Shown piece by piece: positions 31,089 through 41,500 of a DNA stretch of 64,000 nt. Below the pieces are notes generated by a model. That model made no database searches and was not told the origin of the DNA. It saw nothing but the letters and a program-made list of their open reading frames with translations. The DNA comes from Salinispora pacifica CNR114 (lineage in GTDB: Bacteria > Actinomycetota > Actinomycetes > Mycobacteriales > Micromonosporaceae). Position 1 is the stretch's first letter. Every line of letters begins with the position of its first letter. The position numbers and the translations under genes were made by a program. The stretch spans positions 45,659 through 109,658 of the forward strand of contig NZ_AZWO01000020.1 of NCBI RefSeq assembly GCF_000514775.1, in the 5' to 3' direction.

Positions 31089-31754
31089 GTGTGGGAGCAG
31101 CGGGCTTCGCCCATTCCCGAGATCCGGACAGTCTGGCGTGCCTACGTCGAGGAGGCCGCCGATTACATCGACGAAGCGAGCGAGCACTGGGGCCTGTCGT
31201 TCATCCGTCGCCCCGATGGATCGCTGGCGGCTGAGCTGGCAGGTCCGCGGATCACGAGCCTGCCGATCTGCGCACATGCCGGGGAGTCCTACTGGGGCGT
31301 CGAGCTCGCCGCTGACGTGGTGATCCCCGGCGTGGACAAGGCGTTGCTGCGCGGTGCGATTGCTGAGCTGCTGGTCGTCGACGGGCAGGTAGCGCTCGGG
31401 GGCTGCCGCTGTCGCGTTCCTGGGTGGGAGGAACTCGAGTCCTTCGTCGCGCGGCTTGTGGCCGACGGGGTGTTGGTGGCGGATGCCGACATCCGGCGGG
31501 CGCTCAACGGCGACGACCGTGGGCTGTCGCGACGGAGCTGGCAGCGGCGGTTCTGGTCGATCACGGGCCTGCGCCGCAAGGAAATCGAGCGGCTCGACCG
31601 TGCGCGTCGTGCCTGCCATCTGCTCAGCGAGGGAGTGCCGCCGCCCGAGGTCGCTCTCGCCCTGGAGTATGCCGATCAGGCGCATCTCACCCGAGAGCTG
31701 AGGCGTATCCGGGGTGAGACGCCGGCTCGCATCCGCTCGGCGAAGACTGCCTGA
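31089..31754 (+). CDS. AraC-family transcriptional regulator
   Basis: About 221 residues from GTG 31089 (a TTG six codons earlier is possible). The N-terminal 100 residues are a small-molecule-type sensor region with a Cys at HxC-like SLPICAHAG. The C-terminal AraC domain shows two helix-turn-helix units: LSRRSWQRRFWSITGLRRKE and ALALEYADQAHLTRELRRIR. It sits upstream of a VOC gene in the same direction, a common regulator/enzyme pairing, and probably controls it. Confidence 0.85.
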   Translation: MWEQRASPIPEIRTVWRAYVEEAADYIDEASEHWGLSFIRRPDGSLAAELAGPRITSLPICAHAGESYWGVELAADVVIPGVDKALLRGAIAELLVVDGQVALGGCRCRVPGWEELESFVARLVADGVLVADADIRRALNGDDRGLSRRSWQRRFWSITGLRRKEIERLDRARRACHLLSEGVPPPEVALALEYADQAHLTRELRRIRGETPARIRSAKTA

Positions 31755-31841
31755 CGTTGGCGCTTTTGTTCAAGACCTCCGGACGGTCGGTCAGCGAGGG
31801 TGGGGACACTGATCAGCCGACCTTGCGCAGGAGGACGACAC

Positions 31842-32369
31842 ATGAACGCCATCACCACCCCGACCGGGTTCTCCACCCTGAATCCGTTCTTCGTCGTCCA
31901 CGATGCTGACGGGCTGATGACCTTCCTGCGGGAGGTGTTCGGGGGAGCGGAGCACCCCGAGGCCCGCACTGTAGACATCGACGGTCTTTTGTTGCATGCC
32001 GAGCTCGAGATTGGCGGTACGACGCTGTTGCTCGGCGAGCGGAAGCCGGGCTGGCCGTTCCTGCCGCAACTGACCCAGATCTACGTCGATAGCGTGGACA
32101 GCGTGCTCGCGCGGGCCGTGCGGCGTGGCGCGCGGATCGTCACCCGGCCGACCGACTTTTTCGGCACGATCTTTTCTCGGATGCGTGACCCGTGGGGCAA
32201 CCTGTGGTGGGTGTACCAGCACGCCGAGGCCCCGGAGCTGGACTGGGACGGCGGTGGTGGCAGCGACGCGGGCCTCACGGAATGGTCCGACCCCGACCTC
32301 GCCTACATCCATCGAACCCTCGTGGAGGCGATGCCGCAGCTGGACACCGAGCCCAGCGGCGAGCGTTAA
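31842..32369 (+). CDS. VOC family protein (PhnB-like)
   Basis: 175 residues from ATG 31842, with GCAGGAGG upstream. Pattern LNPFFVVHDADGLMTFLREVFGG, then AELEIGGTTLLLGERK and MRDPWGNLWWVYQH is that of PhnB/glyoxalase-like proteins. The 40-residue acidic C-terminal tail (YIHRTLVEAMPQLD) is extra to the core. Likely regulated by the AraC gene 90 bases upstream. Substrate unknown. No gene is visible in 32,370-32,655. Confidence 0.87.
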   Translation: MNAITTPTGFSTLNPFFVVHDADGLMTFLREVFGGAEHPEARTVDIDGLLLHAELEIGGTTLLLGERKPGWPFLPQLTQIYVDSVDSVLARAVRRGARIVTRPTDFFGTIFSRMRDPWGNLWWVYQHAEAPELDWDGGGGSDAGLTEWSDPDLAYIHRTLVEAMPQLDTEPSGER

Positions 32370-32655
32370 GCCCGTCTCCATTGACGCGTCAGCGACAGGT
32401 CGACGGCTCGGTGACGACATGCCCAGCATCCCCGAGACCTGCGCCAGCGGTACGGAGCAGGTCGCAGTCATCGACAGACTTTACCGCCAACACTCGTTGA
32501 CGCTCGGGACTCCATCCGTTCGCAATGCCTGGAGGTGCTTGTGGGGTGCTCTTTCCTGGGCCGTGGTCGGCTGCGGTAGACGCACGTTTCGCCGCATCGC
32601 GAACACGTGCCCGTAATGAGGTTCACCCCCCGCTCGTCGAGGTAACCTGGCGCCG

Positions 32656-33708
32656 GTGAGCGATGCCGAAGATCGCGGGAGCAGTTCGAGTCGGGCACGT
32701 GAGGCTGCCGCGACGCAGTTGGTGGCGGCGCGGGCCGGTGACGGCAATGCCTTCGGCCGTTTGGTGGAGCCGTTGCGGGATGAGCTCCGCGTCCACTGCT
32801 ACCGGATGCTGGGGTCGGTCCATGACGCGGAGGATGCGGTCCAGGAGACCCTGGACCGGGCGTGGCGCAGCCTGGAGCGCTTCGACGATCACGGGTCAAT
32901 TCGGCCGTGGCTGTACAAGATCGCGACGAACCGGTCGTTGACGATTATTGAGCGACGGGGTCGGCGCGAGTTGCCCACGGATCTGAGTCCGGGCGGTGCG
33001 CCGCTGACCGAGGCGGCGTGGCTGGAGCCGTATCCCGATCGGCTCATGGGTTGGACGGCGCGGCTGAATCCCGAAGCCCGCATCGTGGCGCGGGAGAGCG
33101 TGGAGTTGGCGTTCGTCGCCGCCTTGCAATATCTGTCGGCGTCACAGCGAGCGGTGCTGTTGCTGCGCGACGTGCTCGGCTACACCGCCGGTGAGGTCGC
33201 TGAGGTGTTGGACACCACGGTGGCCGCGGTCAACAGCGCTCTGCAGCGGGCCCGCAAGGTCGTCGGGAAGCTGTGCCCTGAACGCAGCCAACAGCAGACC
33301 CTGCGGACGCTCGGTGACGCGGAACAACGGAAGGTGGCCCGGCAGTACGTGACCGCCTGGGAGGCTGGTGACGTTGACGCCATCGTGGCGATGTTGACCG
33401 AGGACGCACGGTACTCGATGCCGCCGCTGACAAGGTGGTATGCCGGCCCCGCAGACGTTCGTGGGTTCCTGGCCGAGGCGGTGCTGGGGCATCGCTGGCG
33501 GTTCGTGCCGGCGCGGGCGAACGGGCAGCTCGCGTTCGGCACCTACCTGTGGAGTGACGGGCGGGGCGCGTACGTCCCGGCGGGTCTGGATGTGCTGACG
33601 CTGCGCGGGCGGCAGGTGGCCGAGGTGGTCTCGTTCCTGGACGCCGACTTCTCGACCTTTGGCCTGCCGGCCCGACTGTGGGAAGAGAATCTTCCCGGTG
33701 CGCGATGA
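32656..33708 (+). CDS. ECF sigma factor with C-terminal SnoaL-like domain
   Basis: 350 residues from GTG 32656. Region 2 is at [38 protein letters not shown] (residues about 35-75); region 4 is at [20 protein letters not shown] and [20 protein letters not shown]. From about residue 225 a SnoaL/NTF2-like domain follows ([20 protein letters not shown]). This is the long ECF type (TIGR02960-like) where the C-terminal domain tunes activity in place of an anti-sigma factor. It precedes a SnoaL-like gene. Confidence 0.92.
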   Translation: MSDAEDRGSSSSRAREAAATQLVAARAGDGNAFGRLVEPLRDELRVHCYRMLGSVHDAEDAVQETLDRAWRSLERFDDHGSIRPWLYKIATNRSLTIIERRGRRELPTDLSPGGAPLTEAAWLEPYPDRLMGWTARLNPEARIVARESVELAFVAALQYLSASQRAVLLLRDVLGYTAGEVAEVLDTTVAAVNSALQRARKVVGKLCPERSQQQTLRTLGDAEQRKVARQYVTAWEAGDVDAIVAMLTEDARYSMPPLTRWYAGPADVRGFLAEAVLGHRWRFVPARANGQLAFGTYLWSDGRGAYVPAGLDVLTLRGRQVAEVVSFLDADFSTFGLPARLWEENLPGAR

Positions 33709-33772
33709 ATTTGCGGACTGGCCCGGGTTGTAGTCCTGACGGACCCATCAACCCGGAAGGACCAGGCCGACC

Positions 33773-34633
33773 ATGGCTAGCAACGAGGAGCAGATCCGCA
33801 CCCTGATCGAGGGCTGGGCCAAAGCGGTCCACCACGGTGATCTCACCGGAGTCCTTGCCGACCACACGGAGGACATCGTGATGTTCGACGTGCCGCCGCC
33901 GCAGCAGGGGGTGCGGGGTCTCGATGCCTACCGCGAGACCTGGCCACCGTTTTTCCAGTGGCAGGCCCAGGGGGCTTCGTTCGACATCGAGTCGTTGGAG
34001 GTTACCGCGGGGGAGGATGTCGCCTTCGCGTACGCCCTGCTGCGTTGCGGCACTGAGCGCGACTTCGCCGACAATCCCGACAACCGGCTGCGGCTGACAT
34101 TCGGTCTGCGCAAGCAGGCCGGCCGGTGGGTCATCGCCCATGAGCATCACTCATTTACGCTTACCGACGGGTCCACCGCGGCCGATCCCGCTCCGGATCA
34201 GGACCGCGCTGCCGCTGAGCAGGACCTGCGCCGGCTACACCAACGCTGGTTCGCCAGCACAGCGGCCAAAGACCTCGACGGCCTGATGGCCCCTATCGCC
34301 GACGACGTCGTCTCCTACGAGCATGACCAGGCGCTGCAGTGCATCGGGGTCGACGCCGTCCGCGAGGTCTGCAAGGCCGGGCTCGACGGGGCTGGTGACA
34401 GCAGCGTCATCTGGCATGTTCCCGACCTGAAAATCCTGGTCAACGGTGATCTCGCCGTCGCCTGGGGGCTTAACCACGTCGAGGTGTCCGCTGGCCGCCA
34501 GTCAGTAGACACCTGGTCCCGCGGGACCCGCATCTTCCAACGCAGAGACGGCGCCTGGCTGATGACCCACCAGCACCTCTCCTACCCCTTCGACCCGGTC
34601 ACTGGCGACGCCAAGACCGACCTACGGCCGTAA
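33773..34633 (+). CDS. Double SnoaL/NTF2-like protein
   Basis: 286 residues from ATG 33773 with GGAAGGACC upstream. Two tandem NTF2-like domains: residues 1-125 (IRTLIEGWAKAVHHGDLTGV, VMFDVPPPQQGVRGLDAYRE, WVIAHEHHSFTL) and about 145-275 (LRRLHQRWFASTAAKDLDGL, WLMTHQHLSYPFD). Both carry the fold's typical conical cavity pattern. It follows an ECF sigma gene with a fused domain of the same fold, so a regulatory or enzymatic link is plausible. Confidence 0.85.
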   Translation: MASNEEQIRTLIEGWAKAVHHGDLTGVLADHTEDIVMFDVPPPQQGVRGLDAYRETWPPFFQWQAQGASFDIESLEVTAGEDVAFAYALLRCGTERDFADNPDNRLRLTFGLRKQAGRWVIAHEHHSFTLTDGSTAADPAPDQDRAAAEQDLRRLHQRWFASTAAKDLDGLMAPIADDVVSYEHDQALQCIGVDAVREVCKAGLDGAGDSSVIWHVPDLKILVNGDLAVAWGLNHVEVSAGRQSVDTWSRGTRIFQRRDGAWLMTHQHLSYPFDPVTGDAKTDLRP

Positions 34634-34680
34634 CGGGAACGGCGCGTCCAGCACGGCGGGCCCGAGTTCAGCGGGCAAGA

Positions 34681-34718
34681 CTATAGCGACCGGTCATTAT
34701 TCTGACCGGTCGCTATAG
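34681..34718. promoter_or_regulatory. Perfect 16-bp inverted repeat, antitoxin-type operator
   Basis: Arms 34681-34696 (CTATAGCGACCGGTCA) and 34703-34718 are exact complements around a 6-base loop. It lies directly before an antitoxin-like reading frame, where autoregulatory operators of toxin-antitoxin operons are found. AT-rich ends (TATAG) overlap a plausible -10. It would also form a very stable hairpin. Confidence 0.75.
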
Positions 34719-34727
34719 TGGGCTGTT

Positions 34728-34937
34728 ATAGAAGCCGTACCGATCACCGAAGCTAAGGCTCGGATCGCCGAACTTGCTGACCAGGGTCGCCCAAGAGCAC
34801 AATCACTCGGAACGGCCGCGCCGAACGTCATGCTGATCTCGGTAGCCGAGTACGAGTCGATGCGGGAAACGCTGGATTTGCTCTCCGACGATGAAGCCCG
34901 CGCCGAGCTGGAGCGGCGCCGAAGCAGGGCTGGCTGA
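34728..34937 (+). pseudogene. Broken YefM/Phd-like antitoxin
   Basis: The frame reads EAVPITEAKARIAELADQ, then a scrambled stretch, then MLISVAEYESMRETLDLLSD and an Arg-rich end. The outer parts match the YefM/Phd family. In the middle, the missing pieces VAQEH and ITRNGRAE are found in the other two frames, so at least two or three small indels shuffled residues 20-36. The expected ATG start is now ATA. No toxin gene is adjacent; the next gene is on the other strand. Confidence 0.7.
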
Positions 34938-34961
34938 TGCCTCCATGAGGCATCAGGCGGG

Positions 34962-37529
34962 TCAGCCGAGTGTGATCTCCGGCGTCAATGGCGTGTCCGC
35001 CTCGGCGGTGTTGACCTCCCGCACCACCCCCGCGGCCCGAACATCCCGGCTGACCAGGGCGAAGGTGGCGAGGTCGGGGGCGCGCCCACGGAGGGTGAGC
35101 TGGGCTACCGGCACCCGCATCGACTGCTTCGCCTCGGACTTCGCCCGGCGGATGGCGGCGAGCAGGTCGGCGGCGAGCCCGAGTAACTCCCCGGACTCGG
35201 CGGAATCGTCGGTGCTGGCGAGCTCCTGCCGGGTCGGCCACGCCGCCCGGTGCACCGAACCCTCCTGCCACCACGACCAGGCTTCCTCGGTGACGAACGG
35301 CAGCAACGGCGCGAAGAGGCGCAGCAGCGTGTGCAGCGCCAGCGCGAGCGCGGTGTGGGCCGAACGGACGGCGGGATCGTCCGGTTCCCCGTACGCGCGC
35401 TCCTTGACCAGCTCCAGGTAGTCGTCGCAGAACGACCAGAAGAACTGCTCCGTGCACTCGAGGGACCGGGTGTAGTCGTACTGGGTGAACCCGGCGGTGG
35501 CGGAGCCGACGACGGAGGCCAGGCGGGCCAGCATCGAACGGTCGAGTGGTTCGGTCACCTGCGCCACCTGGGGCGCCAACAGCGTTGGGGAGCCGAACCG
35601 CAGCACGAATTTGGTGGCGTTCAGGATCTTGATGGCGAGCCGGCGACCGATCTTCATCTGCCCGGTGTCGAAGGCCGTGTCGGTGCCCGGCCGGCCGCTG
35701 ACCGCCCAGTACCGGACGGCGTCGGAGCCGTACTCCTCCAGGAGAGCCATCGGCGTGACCGTGTTCCCTTTGGACTTCGACATCTTCTTACGGTCCGGGT
35801 CCAGGATCCAGCCCGACAGCAGTGCGGTGTTCCAGGGCAGACGGCTGAACTCCTGGTGTGACCGGAGCACGGTGGCGAACAACCAGGTCCGGATGATCTC
35901 GTGCGCCTGCGGACGGAGGTCCATGGGGAAAACTCGGGCGAAGAGGTCGTCGTCGACCGACCACCCGCCGGCGATCTCCGGGGTGAGCGAGGAGGTGGCC
36001 CAGGTGTCCATCACATCCGGGTCCGCCATGAAACCGCCAGGTTGGTTGCGCTGGCTCTCCTGGTAACCGGGCGGGGCGTCGCTGCTGGGGTCAACCGGCA
36101 GCGCCGTGTCCTCCGGCAGGATGGGGTGCTCGTGGTCAGGCTCGCCCGAGTCGTCGAGCGGGTACCAGACCGGGATCGGCACACCGAAGAAGCGCTGTCG
36201 ACTGATGATCCAGTCTCCGGAGAGACCCTCGACCCAGTTTTCGTACCGGCTGTGCATGAACTCGGGGGACCAGGTCAGTTCGCGCCCCCGGCGGACCAGC
36301 GCGGCCCGCAGCTCGGTGTCCCGACCACCGTTACGGACGTACCACTGACGGGTGGTGACGATCTCGAGTGGCTTGTCACCCTTCTCGTAGAACTTGACTG
36401 CCTGGGTGGTGGGGCGAGGCTCGGTTTCGAGCTCCCCGGCGGCGCGTAGCAGCTCCACGATCTTCGCCTTCGCGGAGAATGCGGTCAGGCCGGCGAGCAT
36501 CCGGTACGCCGCCACCGCGTCGGCGCTGACGACCCCGGGTGGTGGCTCGGAGAGCAGGCGGCCGTCGCGACCCATCACCGGCCGGGTCGGTAGGGCCAAC
36601 TCCCGCCACCACAGCACGTCCGTCAGGTCGCCGAAGGTGCAGATCATCGCGATTCCGGAGCCCTTGTCCGGCTGAGCCAGCGGGTGCGCCCTGACCGGCA
36701 CCGGGACACCGAAGAGCGGCGTGACGGCGGTGCTGCCGAACAGATGTTGGTACCGCGCGTCATCCGGGTGGGCGACGAGCGCGACGCAGGCCGGCAGCAA
36801 CTCGGGCCGGGTGGTCTCGACGTAGATCTTGTCTCCGGTCGCCGAGTGGAAGGTGAGCCGGTAGTAGTTGCCCTGGCGCTCGCGATCCTCCAACTCGGCC
36901 TGCGCGACGGCCGTGCGGAAGGTGACGTCCCAGAGGGTCGGGGCGTCCGCCAGGTACGCCTCACCCCGGGCCAGATTACGGAGGAAGGCCCGCTGGGAGA
37001 TCGCCCGACTCCGGTCGTCGATCGTCGCGTACGTCAGGGACCAGTCGACGGAGAGGCCCAGGTGTCGCCACAGGGCCTCGAACGCCTGCTCGTCAAGCTC
37101 GGTGAGGTTCCGGCACAGCTCGACGAAGTTACGCCGGGAGATCGGTTGCGGCCGGCTCGGTGGCTCGGCCGGTAGCGTGTAGCCCGGGTCGTAGGGCAGG
37201 GAGGGGTCGCACCGCACCCCGTAGTAGTTCTGCACCCGCCGCTCGGTGGGTAGACCGTTGTCGTCCCACCCCATCGGGTAGAACACCGCCCGACCCCGCA
37301 TCCGCTGGAATCTCGCGACGGCGTCGGCGTGGGTGTAGGAGAAGACGTGACCGACGTGCAGCGCCCCGCTGACCGTTGGCGGCGGGGTGTCAATCGAGTA
37401 GACCTCGTCGCGGGTTACCGAGCGGTCGAAGCGATAGGTGCCGTTCTGCTCCCATACCTGTGACCAGACCTTCTCGATGCCCTCGAGGGACGCCGGCACA
37501 GCTATCCGCTTCCTGGTGTTCTCGGTCAC
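34962..37529 (-). CDS. valS: Valyl-tRNA synthetase, short form
   Basis: About 855 residues from GTG 37529. HIGH-type motif is HVGH at 58-61, KMSKS-type is KKMSKSKGN near 580, and the editing domain contains ETTRPELLPACVALVAHPDD. The C-terminus ends after the anticodon-binding domain and an acidic/helical segment, without the long coiled-coil arm of classical ValRS, a bacterial short type. It attaches valine to tRNA-Val. The upstream codons before GTG overlap the divergent Sua5 promoter region and were not used. Confidence 0.93.
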   Translation of the reverse strand: MTENTRKRIAVPASLEGIEKVWSQVWEQNGTYRFDRSVTRDEVYSIDTPPPTVSGALHVGHVFSYTHADAVARFQRMRGRAVFYPMGWDDNGLPTERRVQNYYGVRCDPSLPYDPGYTLPAEPPSRPQPISRRNFVELCRNLTELDEQAFEALWRHLGLSVDWSLTYATIDDRSRAISQRAFLRNLARGEAYLADAPTLWDVTFRTAVAQAELEDRERQGNYYRLTFHSATGDKIYVETTRPELLPACVALVAHPDDARYQHLFGSTAVTPLFGVPVPVRAHPLAQPDKGSGIAMICTFGDLTDVLWWRELALPTRPVMGRDGRLLSEPPPGVVSADAVAAYRMLAGLTAFSAKAKIVELLRAAGELETEPRPTTQAVKFYEKGDKPLEIVTTRQWYVRNGGRDTELRAALVRRGRELTWSPEFMHSRYENWVEGLSGDWIISRQRFFGVPIPVWYPLDDSGEPDHEHPILPEDTALPVDPSSDAPPGYQESQRNQPGGFMADPDVMDTWATSSLTPEIAGGWSVDDDLFARVFPMDLRPQAHEIIRTWLFATVLRSHQEFSRLPWNTALLSGWILDPDRKKMSKSKGNTVTPMALLEEYGSDAVRYWAVSGRPGTDTAFDTGQMKIGRRLAIKILNATKFVLRFGSPTLLAPQVAQVTEPLDRSMLARLASVVGSATAGFTQYDYTRSLECTEQFFWSFCDDYLELVKERAYGEPDDPAVRSAHTALALALHTLLRLFAPLLPFVTEEAWSWWQEGSVHRAAWPTRQELASTDDSAESGELLGLAADLLAAIRRAKSEAKQSMRVPVAQLTLRGRAPDLATFALVSRDVRAAGVVREVNTAEADTPLTPEITLG

Positions 37530-37618
37530 TGTCGGACTATATGCCGCTGGTCCAGTGATTTCTGCACGCTGATCGGGTCGGCGGCGGGGGAGCGGGTCCG
37601 GCAGGCTAGCGTCGAGGT

Positions 37619-38590
37619 GTGAGCACGCCGCGAGTATTGCCCGCTGACAGCGGTGTCGCCGAGGCCGCTGGCGTCCTGCGATCCGGTGGTCTGGTGGCCC
37701 TGCCCACCGAGACGGTGTACGGCCTGGGCGCGAACGCACTGGACGCCCCGGCGGTGGCGCGGATCTTCGCGGCTAAGGCCCGACCGAGCTTCGACCCGCT
37801 GATCAGTCACCTGGCTGAGGCGGCGGAGTTGGAGAAGCTGGTGGGTACGGTGCCGGCGGCGGTGGCGGTGCTGGCCGAGCGATTCTGGCCCGGGCCGCTG
37901 ACGCTGATCGTGGACCGACCGGCGGTGATCCCGCCGATCGTCACCTCCGGGCTGGAGACGATGGCGGTGCGGGTGCCGGACCACGCGGCGACGCGCGAGT
38001 TGATCGCGGTGGCCGGGGTGCCGGTGGCGGCACCGAGCGCGAACCGGTTCGGTCAGCTCAGCCCGACCCGGGCCGAGCACGTGGTTGCGGGGCTGGGGGC
38101 CGCCGTTGATGTGGTGCTCGACGGTGGACCGACCCGGTGTGGGATCGAGTCGACGATCGTGGACGCGCGAGGCGACCGTCCGGTGGTGCTGCGGTTGGGC
38201 GCGTTGCCGGTGGAGTCGCTGCAGGAGGTGGTCGGTCCGGTGCTGGTCCGGCCGGGTAGTTCGGGGCAACCGGTGGCACCGGGGACGCTGGCGGCACACT
38301 ACGCCCCGCGTACGCGGCTGCGGTTGGTCACCGACGTCGAGCCGGCGGACGGCGGCGTCTCCCGGCGGGGGTTTCTGGGCTTCCGCGGCGCTCCGGTGGG
38401 GGACTGGGCGGCGGTGGAGGTGCTGTCCGGCAAGGGCGACCTGACCGAGGCGGCGGCCCGGTTGTTCGACGCGCTACATCGACTGGATGGGGCCGGTGTG
38501 GACGAGATCCTGGTGGAACCGGTGCCCGAGGAGGGAGTGGGCCGGGCGATCAACGACCGGTTGCGCCGCGCCGCCGCTACCTGGACGTAG
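37619..38590 (+). CDS. Threonylcarbamoyl-AMP synthase (Sua5 type)
   Basis: 323 residues. YrdC domain (residues 1-200) with LPTETVYGLGANALD, FDPLISHL, WPGPLTL and PSANRFGQLSPT; a C-terminal Sua5 domain follows a linker (from about 225, GTLAAHYAPRTRLRLV). It makes threonylcarbamoyl-AMP from Thr, bicarbonate and ATP for t6A37 in tRNA. The long two-domain form is Sua5, the single-domain form TsaC. Divergent from valS; shares a tRNA-related theme. Confidence 0.93.
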   Translation: MSTPRVLPADSGVAEAAGVLRSGGLVALPTETVYGLGANALDAPAVARIFAAKARPSFDPLISHLAEAAELEKLVGTVPAAVAVLAERFWPGPLTLIVDRPAVIPPIVTSGLETMAVRVPDHAATRELIAVAGVPVAAPSANRFGQLSPTRAEHVVAGLGAAVDVVLDGGPTRCGIESTIVDARGDRPVVLRLGALPVESLQEVVGPVLVRPGSSGQPVAPGTLAAHYAPRTRLRLVTDVEPADGGVSRRGFLGFRGAPVGDWAAVEVLSGKGDLTEAAARLFDALHRLDGAGVDEILVEPVPEEGVGRAINDRLRRAAATWT

Positions 38591-38593
38591 CCG

Positions 38594-41500
38594 CTAGCCG
38601 CCGTGCCCCCGGTGGCGGAGGCGGGCGAGCAGGTCGGGCAGGTCCACCCCGGGACGGGGTGGGGCTGGTAGCTGCTCCACCAGGCGGGCGACCGTGCCGT
38701 TGGCGAGGGCGGCGCCGGCCGCGGATCCGGTGGCGATCGTCCAGCCGATCGGGCCGAGCGGGGTGCAGCCGAAAAAGTGGCTGAGGCCGGGAGTCTGCAC
38801 GACCAGTACGAGTACCCCCACCGAGCCGGCGGTGGAGAGCAGGACGCCGCGGGTGGTGCCGCCGGCCAGCAGGGTCTGGCCGAGTTGGGTTCCGATCAGC
38901 GACACCAGGGCGACGGTACCGGCCCGGCGGGGTGACGCCGCCACCCACCGGGCCAGCACCCAGCCGGCGGTGGCACCGAGCGCGGTGGAGGTGGCGCGGA
39001 CGCCGAGTTCCCGGTTGAGGGTGGCGCCGAGGGAGGTGTCTGGCCCTTCCCGGAGCAGGTTTTCGCTCTGTTCCGGCGGGGGCGGCCGGACCGCCACGGC
39101 CAGGGCGGGGGCCAGGTCGGTGAGCAGGTTGACGAGTAGCAGTTGTCGGCCGTTGAGCGCGGAGTGGCCGTCAACGGCGGCGGTGACGATGCTGAACGCG
39201 ATCTCGCCGAGGTTGCCGCCGAACAGGATGCTCAGCGCGTGCCGGACCGACGACCACATGGCCCGCCCCTCGGCGAGGGTGGCGATGATGGTCTCCAGCC
39301 GGTCGTCCAGCACCACCAGGTCGGCCGCCGCGCGAGCCGCGGGGGTGCCGCGCTGTCCAAGGGCGATGCCGACGTCGGCGAGGCGGATGGCGGGTGCGTC
39401 GTTGGCGCCGTCGCCGGTCATCGCCACAGTACGACCGCAGGTCCGGAGCGCCTGGATTATCCGTACCTTGTGGGCTGGGGTGCACCGGGCCACGATGTCG
39501 GTGGTGACCAGGCGGGCTGCCAGCGCCTCGTCGTCGAGGTCCACGAGGTCGTTGGCGGTCGCGACCCGCTGCCCATCACCGGGGCTGATCACCGAGCCGA
39601 TCGCCTCGGCGGTGGCCGGGTGGTCACCGGTGATCATGATCGTGTGCACCCCCGCCCGGCGGATGCTCTCCACCGCCGGGGCGGCGCTGGCCCGGATTCC
39701 GTCGGCCAACGCGAGGATGCCGACGAAGGTCAGGCCTTGGACATCGTGGTCGGTGACCGACTCGTCGGACATAATCCGTTCGGCGAGGGCCAGCACGCGC
39801 TGGCCGGCTCCGGCATGCCGGAGCAACTCCTGCTGGACCGTCTCTCGGGTCGCGTCGTCCAACGGCACCACCCCGGCCTCGGTCCGCCGACTCCGGCAGC
39901 GAGGCAGGACGGTCTCCGGGGCACCCTTGACGCTGAGGACCAGGCCGGCATCGCAGGTGCCGACGGTGGCGTGGTAGCCACGGGACGGTTCGAAGGGAAG
40001 CTCGCCGGCGGGACGCCAGTCCTCCGCACCGGTCTGCTCCACCGTGTTGGTCTCCTGGGCCGCCCGGCGGATCGCCCGGTCGGCCTGTTCGGGAAGCTGA
40101 TCCGGGTCCTCGGCGTCCGGAGTGGCGCGCAGCGCGACCGCGAGGATCATGCGGAGGTGGTCGTCGAGCCGGTCAACAGTGGCGAATCGAGTGCCGTCGC
40201 CGACTCCGGAGAGCACGAGCCGCCCCTCGGTCAGGGTGCCGGTCTTGTCGAAGCAGAGCACGTCCACGCGCCCCAACGCCTCGATCGTGCGGGGGTTACG
40301 CACCAGGGCGCCGCGTTCGGCCAGACGCCGGGCCGCCGCCAGCTGCGCGGCGCTGACCAGGAACGGCAACCCCTCGGGCACCGACGCGACGGCCAGGTTC
40401 GCGGCGGTCGAGGCGGTCTCCGCCAGCGGTACGCCGCGCGCGACGCCGGCACCGGCGACCGCGACGGCGGATCCGAGCGCGAGCGGTATCGCCGAGCCGG
40501 TGAGCCCGCCGAGTCGCGCTTCGACGCCGCCGCTGGGTCGGGACTGCCGGGCGAGACTGAGGCTGCGCCCGGCCTCCGTGTCGGTGCCGGTGGCGACGAC
40601 CACCCCTCGACCGTGACCGGCGGCGACGGTGGTGCCTTCATACAGCATCGAATGGCGATCGGCGATGTCGGACGCGGCCACCGGTCGGTCGGTCTTGCCA
40701 ACCGGCAGCGACTCGCCGGTGAGCGAGGACTCGTCTGCCTCCAGCCCCGTGGCCTCAAGGATCCGGCAGTCGGCCGGTACGGCGTCACCGGGTTCCAGGA
40801 TGATCACGTCGCCGGGGACCAGGTTGTCGGCGGGTAGCTGCTGCTCGGCGCCGCTCCGCCGAACCCGGGCGGTGACCGCGGTACGGGACAGTAACTCGGC
40901 CAGTGACCGTTCGGTGTTGCGTTGGTGTACCGCCCCGACCAGGGCGGATCCGCCTACCACCCCGCTGACCAGGGCGGCGTCGACCAGGGAGCCGAACGAC
41001 GCGGACAGCACCGCCCCGGCGGCGAGGACCGGGGTCAGCGGGTTGGCCAGCTCGTCCAGGAAGGCGCGGAGCAGGGTCGGAGTCGGGCCGCCGTCGGTGA
41101 CCTGGTTGGAGTGTCGGCGGTCGGCCTCCGTCGGATCCAACCCGTCGAAGCTGCTGCCCAGCTCGTTGAGGACGGTTCCCACCGGCATCAGGTGCCACGG
41201 GACCGCCGTCCGCCCGGCCGGGGCCTCGGTCGGTTTGGGCAGGTGGTGGGCTCGCCACACGCCGTGGGCGAACGCCAGCGCTGCCGTCCCGTTGACCGCG
41301 GCCTGGGTCCGGTCCGGGAGCTGCTCCCGGGCGGCGGTGAGTGCGGACAGTGTCCCGAGACCGGCGCCCCCGAGCCCCAGCCGGATGTTCTGCCTCGTCA
41401 TCCGGCGGGCCACCCCAGCTGCCTCGACCACCAGCGCGGCGGCCTCGAGGTCGGTGCCGACCAGCAGGTGCGCACCCCAGGGCGGCAGCTCCTCGTCGAT

